A DNA stretch of 64,000 nt, from the NCBI RefSeq assembly GCF_011742145.1, contig NZ_JAAQQU010000105.1, positions 399,592-463,591 of the forward strand, read 5' to 3'. The notes beneath the pieces were generated by a model. That model had not been told where the DNA came from and ran no database searches. It saw only the letters and a program-made list of their open reading frames with translations. This document shows, one piece after another, positions 36,053-44,487 of the stretch (its first letter is position 1; each line of letters opens with the position of its first letter). The stretch comes from Flavobacterium sp. J49 (GTDB taxonomy: Bacteria > Bacteroidota > Bacteroidia > Flavobacteriales > Flavobacteriaceae). The position numbers were made by a program, and so were the translations under genes.

Positions 36053-36688
36053 TTAATTTTGGCTTAAATAAGCAGCAGTACTCAAGCGGTCAGCGTGCAT
36101 CGCTTCTTTTCCTTCTTCCCAGTTGGCCGGACAAACTTCACCTTTGGTTTGTACGTGTGTGTAAGCATCGATTAATCTCAAATACTCATTTACATTTCTT
36201 CCTAATGGCATATCATTTACACTTTCGTGGAAAATTTTACCGGTTTCGTCAATCAAATAAGTCGCTCTGAAAGTCACATTAGAACCTTCTAAGATTTCGT
36301 CGTTTAATTCGGCATCATAAACCCATTCGGCATCTAAAATATCTAAAGCAGCGGATAAATTTCTGGTCGTATCAGCCAAAAGCGGATAAGTTACACCTTC
36401 AATTCCGCCATTGTTTTTGGCTGTGTTCAACCAGGCAAAGTGTACTTCATTGGTATCACAAGAAGCACCGATTACGATGGTATTTCTGTTTTCAAACTCG
36501 CTCAAAGCGGTTTGGAAGGCATGCAATTCTGTCGGACAAACAAAAGTAAAATCTTTTGGGTACCAAAATAAAAGTACTTTCTTGTTGTTTTTTGTTGCTT
36601 CTTCAAGCACGTTGATTCTCAAATTATCTCCCATGTGAGAGATGGCATCTACAGTAATGTTGGGGAATTTTTTACCTACTAATGACAT
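36053..36688 (-). CDS. 2-Cys peroxiredoxin (AhpC/Prx1 type)
   Basis: This 211-residue peroxidase reduces H2O2 and organic peroxides. The peroxidatic cysteine is C51 in DFTFVCPTE, and the resolving cysteine is probably C186 in GEVCPANW. The N-terminus (LVGKKFPNITVDAI) is typical. It is first in a three-gene operon with a CGNC thioredoxin and a small DUF protein, and is preceded by a good promoter. Confidence 0.94.
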   Translation of the reverse strand: MSLVGKKFPNITVDAISHMGDNLRINVLEEATKNNKKVLLFWYPKDFTFVCPTELHAFQTALSEFENRNTIVIGASCDTNEVHFAWLNTAKNNGGIEGVTYPLLADTTRNLSAALDILDAEWVYDAELNDEILEGSNVTFRATYLIDETGKIFHESVNDMPLGRNVNEYLRLIDAYTHVQTKGEVCPANWEEGKEAMHADRLSTAAYLSQN

Positions 36689-36724
36689 AATGTGTATGGA
36701 TTAAATGTTATTTTTTTCGTGGTG

Positions 36725-36759
36725 CAAAAGTACGCTGTTAATCCTTTAAAAAAAAGCAA
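36725..36759 (-). promoter_or_regulatory. Promoter of the peroxiredoxin operon
   Basis: On the - strand TTG (36759-36757), 24 bases and TACTTTTG (36732-36725) resemble the -33/-7 consensus. The leader is about 30 bases. Confidence 0.55.
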
Positions 36760-36808
36760 CATCTTATTGTATTTCACTATTAGTTTATAGTTTATAATTA
36801 TCCAATAA

Positions 36809-36842
36809 AAAAAGGCATTTCGTTATTTTGAAATGCCTTTTT
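36809..36842 (-). terminator. Terminator of nhaC
   Basis: AAAAAGGCATTTC and GAAATGCCTTTTT form a 13-bp stem with an 8-base loop downstream of nhaC. It is symmetrical and could act both ways. Confidence 0.85.
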
Positions 36843-36894
36843 TGAATTAATAAATCTATAGCTTTGAAGATGAATGCCTTTTGTTTAATATGTA

Positions 36895-38355
36895 TTAAAA
36901 ATTAGATGTAGACTTGGTTAACTGCTTAATTTTAATATTGAATGCGGCAAAGAGTAAAGTCATAAACGGACTGATGATATTGAAAAATGCATAAGGCAAA
37001 TAATCTAATGTAGAAACCCCTAATGTTCCTGCTTGGTAGGCGCCACAAGTATTCCAAGGTACTAAAACAGAAGTTACTGTACCGGTATCTTCAAGAGTTC
37101 TACTAAGATTTTCAGGAGCTAATCCTTTATCTTTATATGCTTTTGAAAACATTTTACCGGGAACTACAATGGCTAAATATTGATCGGAAGCGGTGATATT
37201 GAGTGCCAAACAGCTACCAACGGTAGAAGCAAATAATCCAAACGTTGATTTCGCTACTGATAGCAAAGCACTACTAATTCTGGTCAAAGCGCCAATCGCA
37301 TCCATTACACCTCCAAAAACCATAGCACACAAAATCAGCCAAATAGTGCCTAACATTTTTTTCATGCCGCCGGAAACAAATAAATCTGATAATGTTTTAT
37401 TGTCTGTAGGAATAACGACTTCCGTGGTAATGGCATTCATTATTCCTTTATAAGCTGATTGAAAAGACATCGAACTAACCCCGGAAATTTGATTGATAAT
37501 CTGAGGTTGAAAAATTAAGGCAAATACTGCACCCAATAAAGTACCAATCATCAAAGCAATTAGTGGTTCTGTCTTTTTTATAATTAAACCAATAACCACT
37601 ATCGGAACTAAAAACAACCAAGGTGAAACATTAAAGGAGGAAGAAATAGCCGATAGAAGTTCGTTAATATCAACAGTTCCTTTTACCTCAACGGTTAATC
37701 CCAAAAAAATAAAAAGCAGTAGTGTTAAAATATAAGTTGGAATCGTAGTTAAAGTCATGTACCTAATATGAGTAAACAAATCGGTTCCTGCCATAGCTGG
37801 TGCTAAATTCGTTGTATCAGACAAAGGCGAAAGTTTATCTCCAAAATAGGCTCCTGAAACAACCGCTCCGGCTACCATGCCCAAATCAAACCCTAATGCA
37901 CCTCCAATTCCAATTAAGGCAATACCAACTGTAGCACTGGTTGTCCATGAGCTTCCGGTTGCTATTGAAATTAAAGAACATATTATCAAAGCTGATGGTA
38001 AAAAAATGGATGGACTTAAAATTTGTAAACCATAATAAATCATTGTTGGGATTACGCCACTAACCATCCAAGTTCCGGCTAATGAGCCAACCATCAGAAG
38101 AATTAAAATAGCTCCGGTTGTAGATTTTACGTTTTCTGCTACTTCTTCTACCATCTTCTTGAAAGAAACTTTATTAAATAAACCCACAATTGCCGCAACA
38201 GAACCACCTAATAAAAGGATAAACTGATTACTACCGCCAAGGGAACTATCACCATAAACAAAAACGTTGTAAGCCAACATTACAACCAATACAATAACGG
38301 GGATTAATGCTTCGAATAAACTTAACTCTTTGTTCTTAATTAACTTTGAACTCAT
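36895..38355 (-). CDS. nhaC: NhaC-type Na+/H+ antiporter
   Basis: This 486-residue inner-membrane antiporter has about twelve helices. Motifs of the NhaC family are GDSSLGGSNQ near the start, GSSWTTSATVGIALIGIGGALG, SGAYFGDKLSPLSDTTNLAPA and VLVPWNTCGAYQAGTLGV near the end. I choose ATG 38355 (MSSKLIKNKELSLFEALIPV); an upstream TTG at 38376 adds seven unsupported residues. It is monocistronic. Confidence 0.9.
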   Translation of the reverse strand: MSSKLIKNKELSLFEALIPVIVLVVMLAYNVFVYGDSSLGGSNQFILLLGGSVAAIVGLFNKVSFKKMVEEVAENVKSTTGAILILLMVGSLAGTWMVSGVIPTMIYYGLQILSPSIFLPSALIICSLISIATGSSWTTSATVGIALIGIGGALGFDLGMVAGAVVSGAYFGDKLSPLSDTTNLAPAMAGTDLFTHIRYMTLTTIPTYILTLLLFIFLGLTVEVKGTVDINELLSAISSSFNVSPWLFLVPIVVIGLIIKKTEPLIALMIGTLLGAVFALIFQPQIINQISGVSSMSFQSAYKGIMNAITTEVVIPTDNKTLSDLFVSGGMKKMLGTIWLILCAMVFGGVMDAIGALTRISSALLSVAKSTFGLFASTVGSCLALNITASDQYLAIVVPGKMFSKAYKDKGLAPENLSRTLEDTGTVTSVLVPWNTCGAYQAGTLGVSTLDYLPYAFFNIISPFMTLLFAAFNIKIKQLTKSTSNF

Positions 38356-38458
38356 ACCATATAATTTAGCGGACAATATACTAAATTTTATAAATAATCA
38401 TATCAAGACTGAGAAGCTAATTTTATAGCTTAACAACTGATTGCAAAATATTTTATTC

Positions 38459-39745
38459 TCATCGGTTAAAAGGATACTCATTAATCCAATGGAAACCACG
38501 ATTATTGAGTTCATAATCACTTTTTTTCTTTTGTTTCCAAAGTAATTCAAGCGTATCAGATTCCCATTTCCCTTTGACTAAGAGCTCCTCGTTGGGCAAT
38601 CGTTTATAATTTAATTTAAATATTTTAGTGCTGTCTTTATAAGAAGTAATTATCAGTTGATTGGCAATCGTATCGGTTTTCAATGCGTAATAATTGCCTC
38701 TTCCTCTAACTGTTTTGATAACAATATTGCCCTCTTCCATTAAAACTTTGTTCCAACGCAAGGTATCAGACATTAATACCGGAATGGTGTCTCCGTTTTT
38801 GACGAATGTTTTAACTTCATAACTGCCATTAAAACTTTCAGCATAAGTCCCGTTTCCCGTAGCCGAATTGACTTGTATGATCATCAATACTATAGCCAAA
38901 GAACACAATACCAACAATACAATTTTAGAAACTTTATGGGTGACACGCTGCCAATCTTGTTTAAAAGCTATAGGGTCAATTTTTAAGCGGAGTGATTCTT
39001 GTTTGAAAAAGAAACGGTACAATGAACCCAAATAAGGCGACACTATAAATATTGAGAGTAAAACCAAATGCGAAGAAAACAACTTCACCGGTACATCATA
39101 ACAAAAATTCATCGCGGCTACATTCAACATCACACCAAAGCCCATCAAAGCACCGGCTATGGTTGTACGCCTGAACAACAATAAAACACCGGCTACAAAC
39201 TCGATAAAACCGCCAAAGAAAGTATAAGCGGAAGAATGTCCCATAAAAGTCCACAACAATCCCATTGGAGATGATTCACCATAAGTTTGCTCTAAACGGA
39301 AAATATGCGTAGGTTGGAACTGACCGTTGAAAAACTTAATCACCCCATACAAAATCAGAAACAAACCCACATAGTAACGGGCATAAATCCAAGTCAGTTG
39401 AAACCAAGACTCAAAATTCTTTTTTTTGCTGACCAATATAATAACGATTGTGGCCACAATGGAAAGCAAAAAAGTGACCAACAAATTCACATAATCAAAA
39501 GTAGTATCACCACTACCGGTTACCGCTATTTTTTCTAATTTAGTAAGACCTAAAACCGTTTTCCCAAACCAAACCACCGCTAATTCTACAGGCTTAGTGT
39601 AAACTGAAAACACTAGATCTAAGCCCGGAATTTCGCTAAATGGCCGAGGAAACATGTATAAAAATGCATAACAAATGGTAAAAACAGTAATCGCTTTTCT
39701 GGAAAAAGACCACTCTTTTACTTCGGAAGATACTCTTGCTGACAT
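38459..39745 (-). CDS. DoxX-like integral membrane protein, unknown function
   Basis: This is a 428-residue membrane protein with about seven helices in the first 290 residues. The stretch YYVGLFLILYGVIKFFNGQF, then GGFIEFVAGVLLLFRRTTIAGALMGFGVMLNVAAMN-type helices, resembles DoxX proteins. The last 130 residues are a soluble, beta-rich extracytoplasmic domain (FNGSYEVKTFVKNGDTIPVL onward). Similar proteins are frequent in Flavobacteriia without a known role. It is divergent from the PD40/amidohydrolase gene, with 147 bp between starts. Confidence 0.75.
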   Translation of the reverse strand: MSARVSSEVKEWSFSRKAITVFTICYAFLYMFPRPFSEIPGLDLVFSVYTKPVELAVVWFGKTVLGLTKLEKIAVTGSGDTTFDYVNLLVTFLLSIVATIVIILVSKKKNFESWFQLTWIYARYYVGLFLILYGVIKFFNGQFQPTHIFRLEQTYGESSPMGLLWTFMGHSSAYTFFGGFIEFVAGVLLLFRRTTIAGALMGFGVMLNVAAMNFCYDVPVKLFSSHLVLLSIFIVSPYLGSLYRFFFKQESLRLKIDPIAFKQDWQRVTHKVSKIVLLVLCSLAIVLMIIQVNSATGNGTYAESFNGSYEVKTFVKNGDTIPVLMSDTLRWNKVLMEEGNIVIKTVRGRGNYYALKTDTIANQLIITSYKDSTKIFKLNYKRLPNEELLVKGKWESDTLELLWKQKKKSDYELNNRGFHWINEYPFNR

Positions 39746-39831
39746 AGTTAAATTGGTTTATTTTGTTTGAAATTTAACCATAAAAATAATATTAAAAAAT
39801 ATTTGGCTTCAAAAAAGGCCAAATCCCTTGG

Positions 39832-39862
39832 TTTGACTTCACTTGATTTTTACTTACTTTTA
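39832..39862 (+). promoter_or_regulatory. Promoter of the PD40/amidohydrolase gene
   Basis: TTTG (39832-39835), a 19-base spacer and TACTTTTA (39855-39862, one mismatch to TAnnTTTG) give a standard Bacteroidota promoter, about 30 bases before the ATG. Confidence 0.6.
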
Positions 39863-39892
39863 TGGAATAATTAACCAACATCCCTTTTTTTG

Positions 39893-42800
39893 ATGCAAAC
39901 TAAATTCACATTTTTATTCGTTGCGCTATTCTCTTTTGCTATTTCCAACGCACAGGAAACTGCCAAAACCGATAAAGAAACTACCAAATGGGACGTGGCC
40001 AAACCCGGCGACAGCTTTAACTACAAAACCCAAAACTTTACCACTTCGGAAGGGACTTGGATGAACTTGGATGTCAGCCCCGATGGAACCACTATCGTTT
40101 TTGATATGCTGGGCGATATTTACAGCATGCCCATTACCGGTGGCAAAGCCAAAGTATTGCGCTCCGGAATTCCGTTTGAAATACAACCGCGTTTTAGTGC
40201 CGATGGGAAGAAAATTGCCTTTACCAGCGATGCCGGTGGTGGCGATAACCTTTGGGTGATGAACGCCGATGGCACTAATGCCAAACAAGTTTCTAAAGAA
40301 GATTTCCGATTGATGAGCAATCCGGCTTGGATGCCCGATGGGAATTATTTAGTGGGCCGAAAAAACTTTACCTCGCAACGCTCAGCCGGTGCCGGCGAAA
40401 TGTGGCAATACCACATTAGTGGCGGTAGCGGTGTACAACTCACCAAACGCAAAAACGACCAACAAGACGTTAACGAACCCAACATTTCCCGAGACGGTAA
40501 GTATTTGTACTTTAGTGAAGACATGTATCCGGGTGGCTTTTTTCAATACAACAAAGATCCGCACAACGAAATTTATGTCATCAAACGCTACGAATTTGAA
40601 ACCGGAAAACTAGAAACCATCACCGGTGGTCCGGGCGGCGCTGCTCGTCCGCAAGTATCTCCCGACGGAAAGAAATTGGCCTTTATCAAAAGAATCGGAA
40701 CGAGTACCGTTTTGTATTTACACGACTTAACCACAGGCGAAGAATGGCCGGTATTTGACAAACTCGACAAAGACCAACAAACCGCTTGGGCCTTATTTGG
40801 CGTGTATCCTAACTTCAATTGGATGCCGAATAATGAAGATATTGTGATTTGGTTTGGTGGCAAAATCAATAAAATCAATACCAAGTCTTCCACGGCAACC
40901 AATATTCCTTTTACAGCCGATGTGGCGATTGACGTAGCAGAACGTGTGCATTTTAACACCCCCATTTCAGATACTGATTTCACAGTAAAAATGATACGCG
41001 ATGCAGTAACTTCTCCTGATGGAAAAACTTTAGCTTTTAGAGCATTAGGATATATTTGGACCAAAACATTACCAAACGGAACGCCTAAGCGATTGACCAA
41101 CGGAACCGACTTTGAAGCCGAACCCACCTTTACCGCCGACAGCAAAACCATTGTTTATGTAACCTGGAACGATACCGAACTGGGCAGCATCAGAAAAGTA
41201 GGTTTGGACGGAAAAAATTCGGTTAAACTGACTTCCGAAAAAGGCATTTACCGCACGCCTGCCCTATCGCCTGACGGTAAAACCATAGTGTACCGCAAAG
41301 AAGACGGTAACCTCGACCAAGGCATGGCTTTTTCTAAAAAACCCGGAATTTATACCATGAGTGCCAATGGTGGCGCAAGTAAGTTCGTTACCGAAAACGG
41401 ACAATATCCGTTATTTACCAAAGACGGCAATCGCATTTTCTTCCAAACGGGAGGCGTATTCTTTGGGAATTTGACCAAAGAATTGAAAAGTGTTGACCTC
41501 AACGGTAAAGACGAGAGAACCCATATTAAATCGAAATATGCCAATAGATTGGTGCCGAGTCCCGACAACCAATGGATAGCTTTTATGCACTTGCACAAAG
41601 CCTATGTAGCGCCTTTGAATATGAACGGACAAGAAAGTGATTTAGACAACAAATCGACAGCCGTACCGGTTTCGGAATTGACTAAAGACGCGGGGATTAA
41701 CCTGCATTGGGCCACCAACAGCCAAAAAGTAATGTGGACTTTAGGTGACATTTATTATACCAACGATATCAAAGACCGCTTTACCTTTTTACCCGGTTCG
41801 CCCGAGAAAGTAGAAAAACCAACGGATACCGGAATTAAAATAGGATTGACTTCCAAGGTCGATAAACCCAAAGGAAAGTTAGCCTTAACCAACGCACGCA
41901 TCATTACCATGAATGGCGATAAAGTGATTGAAAAAGGTACTGTCATCGTTAACCAAAACCGTATTGAAGCGGTTGGAAACACCGGTGAAGTTACCGTTCC
42001 TGCCGATGCCCGAGTATATGATTTAAGCGGCAAAACCTTAATGCCGGGTATGGTAGATGCCCACGCCCACGTGGGTGCTTTCCGCTACGGATTGACGACC
42101 CAACAAAACTGGCAGTTTTATGCAAACTTGGCTTTTGGGGTAACCACGTCACACGACCCGTCTTCTAATACTGAATCGATATTTACCCTTGCCGAAATGG
42201 TAAAAAGCGGTGCTATCGTTGGTCCTCGTATCTACTCTACCGGATTCATCCTGTATGGTGCCGATGGCGATTTTAAAGCGATTGTCAATGGCCTTGACGA
42301 TGCCCGTTCGTCTATCAAACGTACCAAAGCATTTGGGGCACTTTCAGTGAAAAGTTACAACCAACCGCGTCGCGACCAACGCCAACAAGTATTGCAAGCC
42401 GCTCGCGAAGAAGGTATCAATGTAGTGCCCGAAGGCGGTTCGAATTTCTTCCACAACATGACGATGGTCATTGACGGTCATACCGGAGTAGAACACAATA
42501 TTCCGGTAACGCCGGTGTACAAAGACGTTTTAGAACTTTGGGGCAAAAGCAGTGTGGGTTACACGCCTACGCTCATTGTAAACTATGGCGGATTGAATGC
42601 CGAGTATTATTGGTACCAAAAAACCAACGTATACGAAAACAAAAAACTGTTGCAATTTACGCCAAGAAGCATCATCGATTCGCGTTCGCGTTTTCGTACG
42701 ATGGCACCTGAGGAAGAATACCAAAACGACCACATCCTGACTTCCAAAACGGCAAAAACATTGGCCGATAGTGGTGTAAAAGTCAATATGGGGGCGCACG

Positions 42801-43192
42801 GACAATTACAAGGTTTAGGTGCCCACTGGGAATTGTGGAGCATTCACCAAGGCGGCATGAGCAACTTAGAAACCTTGAAAACCGCCACCATCAATGCGGC
42901 CAACTATATCGGTGCCGGTAAAGACATCGGTTCGCTTGAAGTGGGCAAACTGGCGGATATTTTAGTTTTAGACAAAAATCCTTTAGAAGATATTCAGAAC
43001 TCGGCAAGCTTGCGTTATACCATAGCCAACGGCAGAATGTACAATTCTGAAACCATGAACGAAGAAGGTAACGAACCCAAAGCCCGTAACAAGTTTTATT
43101 GGGAAAACAGCAAATACAACGCCGCCTTCCCATGGCACGAAGAAACCGAGAGTTTTATGGAACACCATTGTTGTGATGCGATTCATAATTAA
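39893..43192 (+). CDS. Exported PD40 propeller-amidohydrolase fusion protein
   Basis: This 1099-residue secreted protein is read from ATG 39893, right after an in-frame TTG. After the signal peptide (to about SNAQE), PD40/TolB-like propeller blades (SPDGTTIVFDMLGDIYSM, SADGKKIAFTSDAGG, SPDGKTLAFRALGYIW) fill about residues 45-640. The amidohydrolase domain (about 665-1075) has MVDAHAHVGAF, HDPSSNTESIF, the histidine in GVEHNIPV and GAHGQLQG. Such fusions are common in Bacteroidota and annotated only as amidohydrolase. The substrate may be a peptide-derived or cyclic amide, but this cannot be read from sequence. Confidence 0.88.
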   Translation: MQTKFTFLFVALFSFAISNAQETAKTDKETTKWDVAKPGDSFNYKTQNFTTSEGTWMNLDVSPDGTTIVFDMLGDIYSMPITGGKAKVLRSGIPFEIQPRFSADGKKIAFTSDAGGGDNLWVMNADGTNAKQVSKEDFRLMSNPAWMPDGNYLVGRKNFTSQRSAGAGEMWQYHISGGSGVQLTKRKNDQQDVNEPNISRDGKYLYFSEDMYPGGFFQYNKDPHNEIYVIKRYEFETGKLETITGGPGGAARPQVSPDGKKLAFIKRIGTSTVLYLHDLTTGEEWPVFDKLDKDQQTAWALFGVYPNFNWMPNNEDIVIWFGGKINKINTKSSTATNIPFTADVAIDVAERVHFNTPISDTDFTVKMIRDAVTSPDGKTLAFRALGYIWTKTLPNGTPKRLTNGTDFEAEPTFTADSKTIVYVTWNDTELGSIRKVGLDGKNSVKLTSEKGIYRTPALSPDGKTIVYRKEDGNLDQGMAFSKKPGIYTMSANGGASKFVTENGQYPLFTKDGNRIFFQTGGVFFGNLTKELKSVDLNGKDERTHIKSKYANRLVPSPDNQWIAFMHLHKAYVAPLNMNGQESDLDNKSTAVPVSELTKDAGINLHWATNSQKVMWTLGDIYYTNDIKDRFTFLPGSPEKVEKPTDTGIKIGLTSKVDKPKGKLALTNARIITMNGDKVIEKGTVIVNQNRIEAVGNTGEVTVPADARVYDLSGKTLMPGMVDAHAHVGAFRYGLTTQQNWQFYANLAFGVTTSHDPSSNTESIFTLAEMVKSGAIVGPRIYSTGFILYGADGDFKAIVNGLDDARSSIKRTKAFGALSVKSYNQPRRDQRQQVLQAAREEGINVVPEGGSNFFHNMTMVIDGHTGVEHNIPVTPVYKDVLELWGKSSVGYTPTLIVNYGGLNAEYYWYQKTNVYENKKLLQFTPRSIIDSRSRFRTMAPEEEYQNDHILTSKTAKTLADSGVKVNMGAHGQLQGLGAHWELWSIHQGGMSNLETLKTATINAANYIGAGKDIGSLEVGKLADILVLDKNPLEDIQNSASLRYTIANGRMYNSETMNEEGNEPKARNKFYWENSKYNAAFPWHEETESFMEHHCCDAIHN

Positions 43193-43223
43193 GTACGAAG
43201 TGAAAAGTACGAAGTACGAAGTA

Positions 43224-43255
43224 AAACCATTCGCGAAAGTGAGTGGTTTTTTTTT
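43224..43255 (+). terminator. Terminator of the PD40/amidohydrolase gene
   Basis: AAACCATTCGC and GTGAGTGGTTT pair at 9 of 11 positions with a GAAA loop, followed by nine or more T. Just before it AAGTACGAAGT recurs three times in 43193-43222. Confidence 0.8.
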
Positions 43256-43265
43256 GTATTGGTAA

Positions 43266-43341
43266 GTAAAAAAGTCCTTCGACAGACTCAGGAGGACACT
43301 GAACTCACGATTGTTATCCGATTAAAGGGTAAAAGGGATAA
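43266..43341 (+). repeat. Fragments of dispersed repeats (TTCGACAGACTCAGG and AAAGGGATAA words)
   Basis: GTCCTTCGACAGACTCAGGA then GGAC forms a small hairpin, and the TTCGACAGACTCAG word resembles a short repeat seen in many Bacteroidota intergenic regions. At 43324-43341 AAAGGGTAAAAGGGATAA echoes the inverted-repeat arms at 17331 and 32156. The stretch looks like a landing zone for several small repeats at the left edge of the accessory region. Confidence 0.4.
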
Positions 43342-43377
43342 CCGAATACTAACCACTGATTTTCATCAATATTTTAG

Positions 43378-43938
43378 CTATTGCGAAGCATTATTCTCAT
43401 TGCCGTTAGCGCCCATTGAGTATTTTTTCCGTTCCAAAAGCATTTTTTGGTAAGCTAGTAAATCGACCTGCAGTTCCAAAGCTAACACATCTGCTTTGCT
43501 TTGTTTTTTGAGCGACGCTTTCACCCTATTCTCCAAAAGATGCAACACATCGGGGGAGACTTCCGGCAGTTCTGCGGCATGTTCCCGCAGGAAATACAGG
43601 AGCTTCGTAGCTTTTTCGTTATAGGCATAGTTGGCCTGTGCCTTGTGCAGTTTCCGGCTCAGCCGCTCATACTGGTATTCGTTTTCCTTTATTAGTTTTT
43701 GAAGCTTTTCAGCCTCCAGTACCAGTTGTTCTTCAAGCGCTGCGGGTAGTTCAGCTTTGGCTTCGGGCGACTGGATGTATTTGAGCATGGCACCCAGCAG
43801 TACGTTTGAACGGTGAGGGATATGACCGTTGCCCAACTCAAAACGGGACACGGTTGTGCGGTGAAGTCTTAAAAGTTGGGCCATTTCGTCCTGGGTAAAC
43901 CCCAGCAAGGCCTTGATTTCCTGAGATTTTCTCCTCAT
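43378..43938 (-). CDS. XRE-type helix-turn-helix regulator
   Basis: This is a 186-residue DNA-binding protein. An N-terminal XRE helix-turn-helix (about 8-60, LLGFTQDEMAQLLRLHRTTV then SRFELG) precedes a long helical part rich in Gln, Glu and Lys (about 75-185), probably a coiled-coil dimerisation region. The gene is visibly GC-richer than its surroundings: about half G+C in stretches I counted by hand, against far less in the cassette genes to the right. It lies next to a 41-bp tandem array, which is an obvious candidate operator. No partner toxin or integrase is adjacent. Confidence 0.85.
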   Translation of the reverse strand: MRRKSQEIKALLGFTQDEMAQLLRLHRTTVSRFELGNGHIPHRSNVLLGAMLKYIQSPEAKAELPAALEEQLVLEAEKLQKLIKENEYQYERLSRKLHKAQANYAYNEKATKLLYFLREHAAELPEVSPDVLHLLENRVKASLKKQSKADVLALELQVDLLAYQKMLLERKKYSMGANGNENNASQ

Positions 43939-44022
43939 AGATCTTTGGTTAGTACCCTAATTGTCAAACCATAAAAGGGTAAGTGCATGACTACTAAAAC
44001 GGAAAAACAGGGGTTTTTATTG

Positions 44023-44219
44023 TGCACATTTTGATCACCACTGAAAAGTATAACACATTTTATGCGACATTTTTGTCGCTACTGAAAAGTATGACACATT
44101 TTATGCATCATTTTTGTCACTACTGAAAAGTATGACACATTTTATGCATCATCTTTGTCGCTACTGAAAAGTATGATACATTTTATGCATCATTTTTGTT
44201 GCCAGTGACAAGTTTGCAC
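44023..44219. repeat. 41-bp tandem array with internal dyad
   Basis: CTGAAAAGTA starts units at 44041, 44082, 44123 and 44164, exactly 41 bp apart. A degenerate half unit precedes them and another follows at 44205. Each full unit includes TGACACATTTTATGCATCA or a close variant, an imperfect dyad of the form TGA-N2-CA-N5-TG-N2-TCA, and a TTTTTGTC(G/A)CTA tail. There are no spacers, so it is not CRISPR. Iterated operator sites for the adjacent regulator are the simplest reading. Confidence 0.85.
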
Positions 44220-44222
44220 TAT

Positions 44223-44257
44223 GGGTTGCGGGTTGAAGGTTGCGGGTTCCGAGTTAT
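44223..44257. repeat. 7-bp tandem repeat GGGTTGC-type
   Basis: Units are GGGTTGC, GGGTTGA, AGGTTGC, GGGTTCC and GAGTTAT. The unit resembles the CGGTTGA repeat inside pabB. Confidence 0.7.
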
Positions 44258-44487
44258 GAATAGCCGCTTGATTATATACTAACGATGTGGAAAACCGTAA
44301 AGACAGAACATAGTTGAGAAGTACATTTACTTTCAAACAGACCCAAAACAAGCTATTCGTAAGAAATTTATGTTGATAAGTTGGTTTAAAATCCCTATTG
44401 ATGGGATTGGTTGGTGGTTTTAAATTGGTTAAATTTGGGAACAACGCTGATAGTGATAACACTTATTCGTTAGTTAGCAACAAGCTT

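Larger units (their letters stand above)
43939..44472. other. Intergenic region between the XRE regulator and the cassette array
   Basis: These 534 bp contain no convincing gene. They hold a 41-bp tandem array (44023-44219), a 7-bp tandem repeat (44223-44257), and about 215 bp with no recognised feature up to the first cassette boundary. Short frames here on the - strand lack coding character. Confidence 0.7.

Noticed and set aside
43378..43938. Integrase or transposase for the cassette array
   Set aside because: The protein has an XRE helix-turn-helix and a coiled coil but no tyrosine-recombinase RHRY or DDE motifs.
44023..44219. CRISPR array
   Set aside because: The 41-bp units are contiguous with no unique spacers, and no cas genes are nearby.
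44190..44462. Frame of about 90 codons on the - strand
   Set aside because: It overlaps the 7-bp repeat, the array edge and the first cassette boundary and has no coding character.
44398..44487. Longer N-terminus for the cassette 1 protein
   Set aside because: It would begin outside the cassette and read through its boundary repeat; ATG 44488 lies just inside the cassette.
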